A DNA stretch of 64,000 nt. It comes from Tubulanus polymorphus. Its lineage: Eukaryota; Nemertea; Palaeonemertea; Tubulaniformes; Tubulanidae. Below, in pieces: positions 36,905-49,339 of this stretch (positions within the stretch are counted from its first letter, which is position 1; each line of letters starts with the position of its first letter). The notes beneath the pieces are model-generated. The model had not been told where the DNA came from. It was given only the letters and a program-made list of their open reading frames with translations, and ran no database searches. Made by a program: the position numbers and the translations under genes. The stretch lies in NCBI RefSeq assembly GCF_964204645.1, contig NC_134033.1, forward strand, positions 12,342,155 through 12,406,154. Direction: 5' to 3'.

Positions 36905-37170
36905 GATGAAAGTTACCAAACATTGAGGAATTCCTGAAGATGACTATTAGGATATAGTCGAAACGTTGAAATAAACTACTATCTCCAAGTTTCATTTTCG
37001 GACTTTTTATTATCATTGTGGGATTCTCTCCTCATCGCGTCAACACGGATATAGTGTTCTACCAATCGTGATTACCAAACATTGGTCACGATTTATAAAA
37101 CACGACAGAGAATCCCACAATAATGAGAAAAAATCAAGTCCGAAAATGTTGGTATTCCTGAAGATGACGT
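36905..37170. mobile_element. Repeat with GAAGATGAC...GTCGAAAC motif and inverted arms (copy 1)
   Basis: Contains TTCCTGAAGATGACTAT, a six-base stem GACTAT/ATAGTC, then GAAACGTT and AATAAA. An arm at 36991-37029 (TTTCGGAC...GTGGGATTCTCT) pairs with 37107-37147. TTCCTGAAGATGAC recurs at the right end. A second copy of the left part lies at 38790-38930. This layout recalls the ends of Penelope-like or other retroelements, but no coding region is present. Confidence 0.65.
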
Positions 37171-38789
37171 TATTTTTGGCTATGCATGCACACTCGGAAA
37201 GTAGCCATTAGATGTAGCCCTTTATTTCTAAATTCCCCCGTTATCCATTTATATTCAGACGTTATCAATTATTAGAAGACGATTTCTTTGCGTGTACGGC
37301 AAGAGTTTGAAATGTGAGCGCTTTTGTATTGGTGAAATATTAATGAAATCCTGTCCACGCGATCTCAGAACGATGCATTTTTTTGAAGGTCACCTTCAAC
37401 CTTGAATACAGGATGTACTGTCCGTATTCTTTCCCAGTCGTGTAAAAAGTAACAAATAACTGAGTCGGGACCAGGTTTGAGTTTTTCGGCACAATCGGCG
37501 CGTGGGGATGATGTCTGGACTGATAACTAATGCGTGCTACGTTCAATAAGAACAGTTCGTGGTCGATAAATATTGATTTAGATCTAAAGTGGAAAAGAAT
37601 TTTGAGAATTTTTATCTAACGTTTTTCTTGTCTCTTTTCTTTTCATATTCACCTCCTCGACGCTGTAGGTAAGTACCGTTGTATTTTCTAATTACTTATT
37701 TTGTGTGTGTGAAACGAAGTCTCGGTCGGCGCACCAACCTTTGGATAAACCCTTTCAGAAAAGAGTTGGCCCTTTGTAAAATCTATGATATCATCGTTGC
37801 CATCGCAGCAACAAGTAAGATTCCGTGTGGATCGCTAAGTCTTAACGTACTACGTAAATCGATGATGTCATTGGGGGAAGTGGAATGCTTGATTTTTTAT
37901 CAGCTTCATTTTCATCGACAAACTTTATGAATCATCTCTCCTCGAAAATAAACTAATGAATATACGATTCGTCGCCGGGTTCTGGGAATATTCAAAACTG
38001 GAAAGATTATATTTTCATAGTAACGAGATATTTATCGATATTTAAGCGTCGTTTCGGCTCCACGCTGACGACGGATCGCGCGCTCCGAAATTTACGAAAC
38101 GCGGCACGAAGTCGCCTGGTAAAACTCGCGACTCGCGCGCGGTTACATCATAAATGCCGTATCACGGTTTAATATCATTTAACAGCGCTGTGTTAGTCGT
38201 CGATGGCCATCACCGAGCTTCATTAACCGGCGGTCATCGCGAATAAATGAATAGTAATCCGTATAGAACAGCGATCGTTCCGCGTCGCCTTAATCTGCGC
38301 GGATAAGAGTACTCGATGACGTTCATATTTTGCCACTCGAGGGACGCAGATGATATGCCGTGTACTGTCTTACATTATAAGCTCGCTGACGCTTACACAA
38401 ACTTGTTTGTGTTGTCGGCGAGGAACAATTCTCTTCTTTTTTAATGGTCGCCGTTTCTTCGTATCGCGTAGTAATGATATGGTGATTTTTTTAGGTCCCC
38501 GGCGTTGACTCATTTTTTCGCCTCATCGTTCGCGTATTATACTTGAGAATATTAAACGGCCGTGAATGAAAATGATTGTTTGCTTAGTATCATTCCGATA
38601 GTGAATGACCGACGATTTATGTGGACGAAAAATGGCGGAGAGATATTTGATTAAAATTGTGTATAAAATAGCGTCCCGAGACGAGAGTGTAGCAACTTTT
38701 CCAAGAACTATAATAATTGAGTATGTAGGAAATCTGATGATAGTAACGAAACAGTAACAGTAAGTCCAAAAATGGTTCCTCGAGCAAGT
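37171..38789. other. Intergenic region, no recognised gene
   Basis: It contains a CpG-rich stretch at about 38050-38310. Open frames at 37340-37546 (-) and 37679-37930 (+) have no recognised features. Confidence 0.35.
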
Positions 38790-38930
38790 TATTCCGGGAG
38801 ATGACTGTTAGAATATAGTCGAAACATCTAATGAACTATACACTAGTTCAAGGAAACATTTTCGGAATTAATTTTATCTTTTCGTTATCATTGTGGGATA
38901 CTCTACCAACGCGGCCGGTGTTTTTATCAA
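38790..38930 (+). mobile_element. Repeat with GATGAC...GTCGAAAC motif (copy 2)
   Basis: Shares with 36930-37045 the GATGACT(stem)AGTCGAAAC block, the CATTTTCGGA segment and TTATCATTGTGGGAT.CTCT, in the same order and spacing. It ends in a GCGGCCGGTGTTTTTA stretch similar to the other copy. Confidence 0.7.
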
Positions 38931-40034
38931 TGGTTAAAATAATTGAGCTTTAGTACCAGTCGACTCCTTCTAAGCCATCTAACCTCAATACGTAGTAGAC
39001 ACGGTTGGTCTTCTTGGGGTGAAGGAAAGGTGTAAAAAATCCCCATTTTACGTCTTATGCTTCACAGGCTCAGGTTGGAAGTCACGAAAATATTCCGTAT
39101 GGCCGAGACGTCATTTTGATGTTTCAAAAACATCGAAATTAATTATTTTCATTTATTTTACGGTTTTGGCCGTCGACTCTAAATATGACCTTGATCTTTC
39201 TTTAGTTAGTATTACGTGGGTAGGTGTGAATATAAAACTGCTTATTCAGACGTATATAATTAATTTAGCGATATAACAATTCGATTTACTTACATTCTGT
39301 AAGCGCTTTAGGGCAAACTCTATATCCGCCGAGACACTTCTTCGCATTCTACTTTACTCACACAAATTCAATAACAATTGTTTTGAATTAAAACGAATTC
39401 CTTTATCAAAAATAGATAGTTTTGATAAAGTATCGTTGCCGCCCGGGGCCTGTCTTTCCGTCAGACTTTTCTTATATGCGTATAAAGATTAGGTCGATTG
39501 ATTCTGTTTTGTTCGCGTAATAATTCGCTATTCAGTAGATACATTTTCATTTCAATGGGATCGGAAATTGATTAAATTATAGCTAATCGCATTTCCCTGG
39601 AGAAATGTACCGGCTCAGACTGTAAGCCTTCGGGCGATGCCTTTACGCTTTTGGTTTGGCCATGGACTAGCCACGATCGAGTCCACGGTTTGGTCATGGT
39701 CGCTAACACGTGAGTCCATGGGCCACGGTCTATGGACTGTAGGTGGTTAGCAAATATACCCAAAATTTTCAGTGTAGAAGTTAGAAATTGGTTTGGACCT
39801 GGAACACAAATCGCTTCGTTCTTGAGTCCATAGTTCCACCCGGACCCTGAAATTCCTTTTCGGTGGAGAGTCCGTGGTTTGGCCAAAATGTTCTTCTGAA
39901 GCGGATAATCCATTTGCTCTCCATTCAAGTCAAAAGGTACGGGTTGTTTCGCCTTCTTTGGTGAATTAGGGATTTCACCTTCGGATTTCTACCAGGGGAT
40001 TTTCACCGCTAATCGGTCATCTTTTATAGAATAC
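38931..40034. other. Intergenic region, low-order internal repeats
   Basis: At 39645-39860 GGTCCATGG/TCCACGGT phrases recur in both orientations, making the stretch partly palindromic and giving a spurious minus-strand frame (39572-39928). No gene. Confidence 0.4.
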
Positions 40035-40141
40035 AGGGCCGCATTTGAATTTCAGAGGATCCGAAAAAGGGCCTCTATTAGGACATAACAATGATATTTG
40101 CGCAAATACCACTTTTCCAAAATTTCTGCTAATACGGCCCT
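40035..40141. mobile_element. MITE-like element with AGGGCCG terminal inverted repeats (copy 2)
   Basis: Begins AGGGCCGCATT and ends AATACGGCCCT. The interior matches the copy at 371-523 (AGAGGATCCGAAAAAGGG, ATGATATTTG, CACTTTTCC, AATTTCTG). It is shorter, with an internal deletion near the right end. Confidence 0.65.
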
Positions 40142-42778
40142 GAATGAGCCCTAACTGTTCAATCGAACGACAGAATTATTAATATTGAAAATGTTTGACA
40201 GAGAACTGCGCGGCAGCGGCGGCGGTGCCGGATTAGACCGCGCTCGTGTGAGAAACACGAAATTAAACGCGCATCTGTCATTTATTATCATCATACGAGA
40301 ACCAGATTATAAATAATCCCACAATGAAAATATCGCGGAGGATTGATGTCGACTGCGGCATGCGAGTACAAGACACCGACCCATATACTAGAATAGTAGA
40401 GTAAGCCTCGCCTGACTCGAGTAAACCGGGACCGGCATAATCGGTTAAGTGAACATCCGGGTTAGGTATATACGGGTCAAAAGATATATTAGGAAATTAG
40501 GAAAAGGTTTTGTTGTTGTCAGAGTTATAGTCAAAGGTCTGAGTTAAGTGAAAATTTGAGTTAGGTATATTCGCTTCGAAAAAATGGGTCAGGAAATTAG
40601 AAAAGGATTTTGTTGTTGTTAGAGTTGGTCTGAGGCTTCAGTTGGCCATGTGTGAGTAAGATGAGGATTACTTTATAACAAAACCGTTGGATTTTAAATT
40701 GGTTATGTATACATTTTCAAGATTCCTGGGTAGCTGGTGACGTACTAGCGGGACTCCGGGTGATTTCGTTGCTTCTATGAAAGAAAGGCTGCACTGTTCA
40801 CGTTTTATCTCGACCCCGTACTCGGCACGCGCCCACCTACCCAAAATTCTTACGTTCCTTATGCCGTTGTCTAAGACCGTCAGGAGGTGGAATTGTCTAG
40901 CGTCAAGCAATACAATTCATAAACGTTTGATAGTTACGACTGTGAGAAAAAGTAAAATCCTAGGCCTAATATTTCCCACGGATCGATTTCATGGCTATAC
41001 AATTCTTATTAGTGACATTTTAGTGACTTTTTTTCATTCTTAATATTGTAAAACTAAGTCCGTTGCTCGAATTCATTGATCTGCAGTTTAAACTTAAGTT
41101 AAACCAAACCACGCGTAACCTCCACATTCATCACTCGATTATTAATGTATTAACTATAAATCGTAATTTCATTTATCAATATTCTATTATCTACGATTCT
41201 ATCGGGTACAATTTTCCCGAAGCTTCTGTCGTTGAACGCGAGGGCAACGGGGATAAAACCGTTTGACATCCAGACGTGACTACGTGCGTGTCATTTACCC
41301 AGCTTGTCATCGAGAGCTATTGTGCGCTAGTGGATTCTTGACAATTTAACGGTCTATATTGTCAGAATGCTCTGCTTTGCGATCCGTAAAACTATCGTCC
41401 ACTGCCGAATAGAGCTAATTTTTCTACGCCTTTTGAGCCGATAAATGAAAGGTGTTTGACCCGGTCTCGATGTTGTGTACCGGTACATAGCAGTTTCAAT
41501 CCAGTGCAGCGGGTTTTACATAGCGGGTGTTAGCTTGTATCCCTGCGATATGCCACCTATTCTGAAACAGGCGCAAAACACTGAGCCAAACGTCTCAGTT
41601 GACGGCCATTTAACGGCCAATATTACGTATGTGACGTCCGTTCATTACACCAACTTTAGACGCTAACACGGTTTTCAAAAGAGAAATTCCTAAATAAGAA
41701 CATGGTTCCATTTATGTGAATGCTCGATAGTTTGACAATACATTCACAGACAACGATGTTTTTTAAAACCTTTTTTCTAAAGAGGAAGACATTAGTTATC
41801 TCATACTCTGTCCTTATCAACTGATTTATTTGAAAAGTTATTCATATCCTCTCGATAGAAGGTAAGCTTCCACTCACCCGCACACTATGCGGTCTTATTT
41901 CAGTGTGTGTATGAATTTTTTAAGTGGTTGCAAAAATGTCACTACAAACAGTCGCGGATAACTCGATACTGAATCAATAAATAGCGGATACCAGTGTGAG
42001 CACCGTTAATGAGTCGTTTGAAGCCCTTGTTTAGTAATTCTTTTTATCAGACCACCCACATCTCGGGGGTCAAGTTAGAGCGGGTTCGAGTCCCGATTTT
42101 AAATACGGTTTTTTACCCTGAGGAAAAGTTATTTTCCTTTAAGGTTTAAGCGAAAGCAGGCTCGAGTCCCGATTTGAAATGATTTATTACGATTGAGACG
42201 AAACGATTTGATGTCAGATGTGATTGAAACTGGAAATGGAATTTTTGTTTATGGCCCGTGACTTCTTCAACCTGTAGCAATTCACACGCATTGATTTGTC
42301 ACGTGCTTAGATTTGGCTCTGGCCTGGTCCGACGTTTTTCGGTCCAGCCAAATTTGGCCCGGGCCAAAAATGCTCATATTGTGACCGCGGCCATTTTGAC
42401 GATGTCTCTATAGGGATTTCACAGGCAGCTACGAATTCTGTGTACAAAAGCCCTCTTCATCTGTGTTATATTTTTCACACAATGTTGAGAACGTTTCACG
42501 GGAAATATTGACCTTTTTCTCCGTCGCTTTTAACGCGAATTCGAATGTTTACCCGCGGAAACGTCATTATATCCCCGACTTCCGTATAAACAAACCCGTC
42601 ATTGCCGGTCGACGGTGAAACCGGGTCAAAACTCTTCATTAAATGGAAATACGCAGCGAGAAAGATAACGACAATAAAAGCAATTGTAGCAGCGGCAGCA
42701 GCGTGTCACAATATTGTGCAAAAAATCAATGTTTCTCGAATGCTGCAAACTTGCTGAATATTCATTCAGGAAAAAAAA
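40142..42778. other. Intergenic region, no recognised gene
   Basis: A local duplication of GAGTTA...GGTATAT...GGAAATTAG...AAAGG...TTTTGTTGTTG occurs at about 40440-40520 and 40545-40625. Similar GCGGGTTCGAGTCCCGATTT and AGGCTCGAGTCCCGATTT phrases occur at 42078 and 42159, resembling tRNA box B but without a tRNA fold. Confidence 0.4.
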
Positions 42779-43030
42779 TTATCCACCATCAAAATCGCCT
42801 TTCCACGGATTTCCGTTGTACGCAGCAACATTGTATCCGTTCAGCCTTTTCAAATCATGATTATAGAATTCAAACATTTCTCCAAGGAGAAAATGTATCC
42901 GTTTTTTGAACGCCCGTATTGCGGGATAATCCAGTTTAGAATGTTCAATGCTCGAGACGTTATTACTTAGCAGACAAAATATGAAACATAAAAACGTTAA
43001 GGTTTTCGTTTTTGAAAAGCGTACGTTCAT
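42779..43030 (-). CDS. Speculative secreted peptide precursor, 83 residues
   Basis: On the minus strand an ATG frame gives a textbook signal peptide: basic start, LTFLCFIFCLLS core, and a probable cut after NVSS at residue 27. The remainder has two dibasic processing sites, KKR (42-44) and KR (61-62). These would release a 16-residue peptide starting IHFLLGEMF and a C-terminal peptide starting LNGYNVAAY and ending FDGG. There are no cysteines after the signal. The layout fits a neuropeptide or hormone precursor, but I recognise no family. The Kozak context is weak, no poly(A) signal is close, and the frame overlaps another open frame on the plus strand (42643-42909). Chance cannot be excluded. 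Confidence 0.3.
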   Translation of the reverse strand: MNVRFSKTKTLTFLCFIFCLLSNNVSSIEHSKLDYPAIRAFKKRIHFLLGEMFEFYNHDLKRLNGYNVAAYNGNPWKGDFDGG

Positions 43031-43918
43031 TCGGCAGGCATCAAATCAAACTCAAATTCCACGGAAGTCTGCCACTGATGCAGGAATCGTTGGTTTGACT
43101 TGGCAAGCAGATCTTTAAAGGAAAATAACATTTGATATTATCTATGGCAATATTTCGGACTTGAGGTGCGTGAGAACGAATCTCGGTAAACTTAAACCGA
43201 GTACCACTGGCTAGTTCTGTTGGCTCGATTCCGGGTGAGTGCGCACACATTTCGTCACTAATTTCATCGTTTCACGTGAATCCACTCAACAAGTCACCCG
43301 ACCCTAAACTCAGCCCTCAAGCCGACTTATCTATGGCGCAAAATGAGGGGATTCAACACGTAAAACATCGATAAACCTGCACTGAAGTTAACACGCACTC
43401 AAAGTACGACACAATTAGCCACATTTGTGTAATATAACCGATGAAATCTGTGCGCCGGACGTGACGCGTATCTGGCTTCATTGTCAACAGATACGGGTAA
43501 TATCAGAACTGATTTGTCGATGTTGAAAAGGCTTTCGACTGCTGTCAATGAATGCATTGTGAAATCGTTGGTGTCATCATCTGTGACTGCGCGCTATCTG
43601 GAAGACACCAGATGTTTACTCACTATATAGTACTACGATATCGATTATTATTATCTGTAGCCGCTAATACAAGACACGTGGTTTTAACCTTTTGACGCCC
43701 GGGGACATTTTGACAGACACCGCGAGTAACAGATTGAAAGCTCTTGAAACGTGACTATGAATTCGTGGTTAACTTCGTTGATTCTTCGCAATTCAAAAAA
43801 TTAGATCAGCCACAACGTTCTGAAATCAATATCTCGGCTATTAACATTCATATTACACTGCATCTTAGCGATAGTGCATAGTGTTATCAGTGTATATAAG
43901 TGTAGATTAAGCCAACAT
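43031..43918. other. Intergenic stretch upstream of the minus-strand ORF
   Basis: Nothing definite. If the peptide ORF is real, this is where its promoter and any 5' exons would lie. Confidence 0.3.
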
Positions 43919-44064
43919 GGCCCCCTGGTATGACCATGGATCTAGATAGTGCCCCCTAGTGGACTAGGTGTATGAAGTGCCCCCTAGTGACGTGAGCGCG
44001 GATCTAACCAAGGCCCCTAAGTTACTTGCGTGATCGTAGATCAAAATGACGCGCCCCCTAGTGG
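43919..44064. repeat. Degenerate array of CCCCCTAGTGG motifs (CTCF-core-like)
   Basis: Five related motifs at about 43920, 43951, 43979, 44012 and 44053, spaced 28 to 41 bases. Three read GCCCCCTAGTG, the reverse complement of the CTCF core CACTAGGGGGC, and two are variants. The intervening bases are only partly similar, so it is a decayed minisatellite or a clustered set of binding sites. Confidence 0.7.
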
Positions 44065-45804
44065 TATGAGCTTACTGACGTCGTCTCTCTAGTAGTATAT
44101 CTATCGATGGAGTCAAATCCGTCAATTTGTACGACCTGTCACGATAACGCTCAATGATAGTATTTCATTTCCACAGCCTGTAATCTACAGTGTACAGCGT
44201 GTACGTGCCACGACATACCTGCAGGTAGTTAACTACTCAGCTAACTGTAGTTATTATACAAATTTATCTTCATCACCCGTTCGATAGCAATCTCCTCTTT
44301 CACGTGTTTCCCCCCTCTCTCTCTCTCTCTCTCTGATGCGACCTCCTCCGATCTCTCGTCGCTAAATGGTGATTCGAGAAATGGCCTTTGTAGTCATTAT
44401 GGGAAGGGGTCGTTTTCTCGTCAGAAATCTCACTCTTCCTAGCGTAGAAACTCGTAGTTCGTGACACCAAAATCAGGGTTACTGCGTCCCATCCTCGAGA
44501 GAACGGTATTTACCGGACCTGATTTGGAAAGTCATGGCATCCGCTTAATTACGTGGACACACCGAGACAGTCACGTGCCCCTGTTGCAATATTCCCGTGC
44601 CCTTGAAAAACAACCGCAATTTTGGTGGCAATTTTTCCACCCGAAGTTCGCTACCAACACTTTGGCCTACGTTTCTCTACAATCCTAATTGAGAACTAGC
44701 ATCAAAATGCACTGACATTTTGACATTTTTAAGACCCCATTTTGGTTTCGTTCACGCAACACTCGCTGTATACCCTTTTCGTGCTCCTTTCAAGTCCCCC
44801 CTCCCGATGGTGTCAAATCTGTAACGACTGATCTTCGTAAGTTGATGGATTGGCTGCAGAACCTAAATAGCAGCTAGATAACGCATAGGTTTTTACGACG
44901 TCAAAAAAATTGTCGTAAAGCTTTGATAAGCATCGACTTTGCAACTGTAAGATATACATATAACAATAACAGGCAAATCACTTGGTCGTAAGTAATGGAT
45001 GTGAATTGAAAGTGAAATGAAAACCGCGGCTGCCTCCAATAAACCATCATTTAAAACACGCCTGATTTATTATTGTACGGGCACATCTCGTAAACGATGT
45101 CGGGAGACCGCGCGCGAGTCGTCTGACCGGGTCCAATAACAGTCTGAACCTAATCAGGCGGCGGTATCCGTCTGGACCATCGGGCGAGCGCGTTCCATTG
45201 AAGATTTATGTGGCGCGCGCGCGCGTATAATAGACAAAATCTGTGTTGTCGTAACCGTTGGTAACAGCGCGATGTATTGTGTCCATCCTGTGAACGAGAC
45301 GTCGCGAATTTCCGGTTTCTTCCGGTCATAAGTTTTAGTTTTATCTCGGAGCTGCGCGAGACGCTGTAAACTGTGTCGTCGTTATTTAATTAGTATGGAT
45401 GTTCGCCTCCTGCGCTGAGTAATACACGCGCGAGGTTGTGTATGAAACCGTTACCTGTATAAGATACGGCGATGAGGTGTAAAACAATCACGAATATTGC
45501 TATAGAATAATCTATATAGGAACTCGTGTTGAACTGGACTCAGAATCCCACAATTTTTGGAACTGGTATTACACATGAACAACCACCTGGAAATCATGAT
45601 GTCTTGATAGCCACTTTTCAAAGAAACAGCTTTAGAGTCGAAGTGTGACGTAACCACGACATCAAGCTCTATAACCACTCACCAAATGGATTCGTTCTAT
45701 TTTAGTTTTACTGTAGTTAGCTACGCTTGCTTTCTACGTACGAGACCCGGGTTCGATCCCCTGTGAGTGCGCGCTAAGTCACTAACACTTCATTAATCGT
45801 TAGG
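44065..45804. other. Intergenic region, with CpG-rich part
   Basis: A (CT)n run lies at 44315-44334, and a family II fragment (TTTTTACGACGTCAAAAAAAT) near 44890. A CpG-rich stretch at 45080-45420 includes an alternating CG run near 45213-45225, capable of Z-DNA. A tRNA box B-like GGGTTCGATCCC sits near 45750 without a tRNA fold. No gene. Confidence 0.4.
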
Positions 45805-46140
45805 CTGTATTTAGAGTCAAATCATTTCACAATCAAACCCATGATTGTGGAACTGAGTTTGGAGTCACGACTGTGAAATAGATTTCAGAATCCATAAACA
45901 CAAATGCAACTTTGGTTCAGTGTCAAATCGAACCCAGAGCCCAGAAAGCTGAGCCCAGAGTCCAAAAATGACCATGCACAACTTTGGAACTGGGTTCAGA
46001 GCCAAATCAAAGTCGTGTTTACCTTGGTAATGAGCCGACATTGCTCTAGCACCAACTGTGTGGAACTGAAACCAGAGTGAACTTAAAACCACATGTTCAG
46101 AGTCGATATAAACTCATAACAGGAACTCGGTCCACACTGA
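45805..46140. repeat. Degenerate tandem-like repeat (GGAACTGAGTTCAGAGTCAAATC phrases)
   Basis: Variants of TGGAACTG..TTCAGAGTCAAATC recur roughly every 45-60 bases in this stretch. Related, more decayed phrases occur at 19040-19160 and 31795-31990. The minus-strand frame 45865-46092 is a by-product. Confidence 0.5.
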
Positions 46141-47620
46141 AATCAAAAACATTACTTTGCAATGATCGATGATCAATGATCAATGATTCCTTGACCACTA
46201 ATCGGTCAAACAGTAATAAACGTCTTGAAAAGCAACACTTGACCGACGGAAGTGACGAATACCGTTAACAGTCTAAAGTGCAATTCGCAATTAAATCTTT
46301 CAGCTTGATTGCTTAGCAATTCATCTCTCTTTCACGTGAAGGAACGAACGATGACGCGCGACAAATAGTACACTTCTTTTCCACGATGATTTTCTAAGGT
46401 CGTGATTCGCAGTTGATATAAAAGCTATTCGATGTATTTAAACAGAAAGGTCTTCAGATTGAGCCGTCTGAGCTGGTTCATCTACTAAACCCACAGACGT
46501 CAAAGCCGAGTGGCTATCAAGTGTCAAATATCGTCGCCTTTTCTATCGACGGGCGCCAACAGCCACTTCAACGCGTAATTGCCTGTGAGCAACCTGAATA
46601 TTGAAATACCCCCGGATTCATGATTGATTCGATTTGGACGGTGCAAATCAGCGAATAATGTTTGTTTATTCGGTTTCCTTTTTTATTCGAAATAAATCTC
46701 CGAGACATTGGCTGTGACAGGGGAAGAAACCAGACGAATTAAACATTAGGACAACGACCGCATTCGCCGAGAATTATTGAGCGATTTTTAAGAGTGAACA
46801 GTTCGGTTAGAATCTCGATAAAGACATCTCTACAAGGCACGGGAATAAATAAATGGAATAAATACTGGCTAGATGATATCGAGAAGTGGACTGGGTTTGA
46901 TGCAAAGACCTTTCACCTGGCACAGAGCTGAAACGAGTGGGCCCGTGTTAAAGCAGTTGATATAGTGTCATGGCTTATCTGAATCTGAATCTATAGGAAA
47001 AGACATCGAACATAATAAATATCTGTGAGGACAAAGTTCATTTGATCATTTTTGTCCTTGAAAACTACTCTGTCAGACTGCAAACTTTTCATCTTTTGCT
47101 GAAATTATTTCTGACGTTCACATTTTACTCGGAAAACTCGGATGCGGTTTGAACGGTCGACTCTGACTATAGTATAGAAACAAATGCAATACCGAGCAAA
47201 CCGTATCGCAATAATATTCATTCAACGATAGGAAAACTTTCCAGTAGTAAGAGAAAGACGTGTAAATGCGTTATCCGTTCATAAATAACAATAACACGTT
47301 AAGACACACGTTAAGACTCACGCAGTTTTTAGCACGAATCGTTTCGAACAGATTTCATTCGTTGTAAGTAATTAGCACTTACACTCACTCGGTAGTTATA
47401 CCGTCGAATAGTAAACTAGATAATACCGTTAGTTTGTAATCGGTTATAACGCGAACAAATTGTTACCTAATGTCTGAGATGTATAGCTCTGCTCGCATCG
47501 CTTACTGTTTGACTCATAGATCACAGTATATAGAATACTTTAGAAGTATACATGAAGTTGTATGGCTTGAGATGGGTGGCGGATCGACTACAAAGGGAGG
47601 AAGGGAGATACGTTTAAAGA
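46141..47620. other. Intergenic region, nothing recognised
   Basis: Short GATCAATGATCAATGA duplication near 46165. No gene or RNA seen. Confidence 0.4.
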
Positions 47621-47632
47621 GGGGGGGGGGGG
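47621..47632. repeat. Homopolymer G12
   Basis: Twelve consecutive G in a purine-rich context (47590-47700), possibly able to form a G-quadruplex. Confidence 0.95.
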
Positions 47633-47689
47633 TTATGTGGGTATGGAAAGCGAGAAGTAAAAAGGGAGGCACAGAGAGGTGGTGACAGA

Positions 47690-47800
47690 GTTTCTTGGCC
47701 GAAGGTCCTTCTCTGGTCTCTCCCCCATTGGGAAAAAACCAACATGGAACCCGCTTATAATGTCCTGCGTGGCCCTTAGCGGTTTGGAGGTGTTAAATAA
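47690..47800 (+). mobile_element. SINE-like remnant, pair member 1
   Basis: TTCTCTGG.CTCTCCCCCATTGGGAAA...AACATGGAACCCGCTTATAAT corresponds to 49440-49500. It is the conserved body or tail of a short interspersed element. No pol III promoter is clear in this copy. Confidence 0.4.
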
Positions 47801-48033
47801 TGAAAAAATAAAAAGATATGGAGACAGAGTAGTAAGGGGAGAGAGAGAGATGGAGAGGATAGGTGGGTTGAGGGTGCGAGGGAAGGGAAATGAGGAAACG
47901 TCTGGCCCCGATACTGATGACGAAGTGCACATCAAAATGTCCTTATCAAAATTAGTCAACTATGAGATAAGTGTTATGAAATATATTCAATTTACAAAAT
48001 AAACGCCAAGAATTCACAAGAATGTTATTTTTG
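47801..48033. other. Purine-rich intergenic stretch with family II fragment
   Basis: GAGAGAGA tract near 47840-47855 and a GATACTGATGACGAAGTGCA fragment at about 47911 from family II. No gene. Confidence 0.35.
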
Positions 48034-48140
48034 TTACGCCAATATTGATGACGTACTGCACATCGAGTCACGCAGAAACCCTTATATAACGCATACTATA
48101 AACATTAACGGTTTTTGCGGCGTCAAAAAAATCACTGTTG
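48034..48140 (-). repeat. Family II dispersed repeat
   Basis: CGCCAATATTGATGACGTAC, CATCGAGTCACGCAG, then ACGGTTTTTGCGGCGTCAAA in the same order as in 22991-23130. The last block also appears alone near 44890 and 63673. Confidence 0.65.
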
Positions 48141-49339
48141 TTCCCACGACGTATTGAGAAGTCAAATATAATACGTTTACATATAGACTATACGAACTGA
48201 GTGTCGTTAGTTTGTTTGTAGACATGTATTTCTCGGATTGTGTCTGTTGGATTTTATCATCTGAACGCCGCCGGTAATGAATCCCCGCGGAGGAATAAAA
48301 TACTTTGCCAAACGACGGCATTTTGTGCGAAAACGGCTTCCTAACGAGATCGTCATACGCCTAACGACCGATCACCCGAGTCGTTTTAAGCGTATTATCT
48401 GAGCGAGCAGCCGACCGACTCCACGCGACCTTCAAATATGTATATATGTACAGAAAAACGCTGCTCCTTCTCAATAATTCAACGCCGTAGAATGGGAAAA
48501 CTCCAACGCTACTGTGGCAATCGAGGATTCAACTTATGGCAAGCGAGGATCCGCTAGGTTCGCTAGTAGTTACTCGGGTCTTCCGCGTTCAATTTCTTCT
48601 ATATTTCGATAAAGATCGAATGAACTTTGCCCTCGAATATATAAATCAATTATCAACGAAAATTACACTAATATCTGGTAGAAAATGGGTTCAATGTATA
48701 TTTGGTGACGGGTTCTTGTCTAATTCAGTTAAAAGTTGATTGATAATGATTTTACGTGCCAGACGAATGTGCACTGACTATACCCCGCACTCGCCAGCTG
48801 TTTTTCGAACAAATCAGCTCTGGCGAAGGTTCCCTTTGACACCATATACCTCCCTCCCTATGCGATACAGGTAAAGGTGTCTATTTGTAGGTAAATTTGT
48901 AGGTAAATGTATAATCGTGGATATCTTTGAGGCTATACATAGTACCCAATTATTATATAGATAGTATAGATGAAGAAGTTGTTGAGTGAACGTCCAAACA
49001 TTTTCTGATCTTCAGAAATTCATTCACGTATTGTCATATAAAGTGCATCTATTATTCAGGACCTGGTGTTTTCCTCATCATTGCCCGGATGAATTGTATT
49101 GATATACGGGTCGTTTGGAAATGATGGCCGCATCCTGATCGAATGACGTGGACGTCATTTCACACCGCGCGCTACGTGACTTTAACAATCGTCTGCGGTC
49201 TTCAGTCGCTTAATTAGTTTTGACTAATTAACGGGGTCGGCATTTCACCATCGGTAATAAAAGTATGGATGGATGATACATCGTGTACTTAGATCTATGT
49301 CAATGACGACAATGCGCGATCATAGGGTCCGAAACTATT
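48141..49339. other. Intergenic region, nothing recognised
   Basis: The stretch 48490-48620 (CTGTGGCAATCGAGG ... CTCGGGTCTTCCGC) is a distant match to 33465-33535, so probably another dispersed repeat. The frame at 48536-48739 is not convincing. Confidence 0.35.

Noticed and set aside
36930-36975. Hammerhead ribozyme (CTGAAGA ... stem ... GAAAC)
   Set aside because: The core is suggestive, but there is an extra base between CTGAAGA and stem II and no stem III with a cleavage triplet; kept only as a conserved stem motif.
39572-39928. 118-codon minus-strand frame
   Set aside because: Built from repeated GGTCCATGG-type phrases; no domain.
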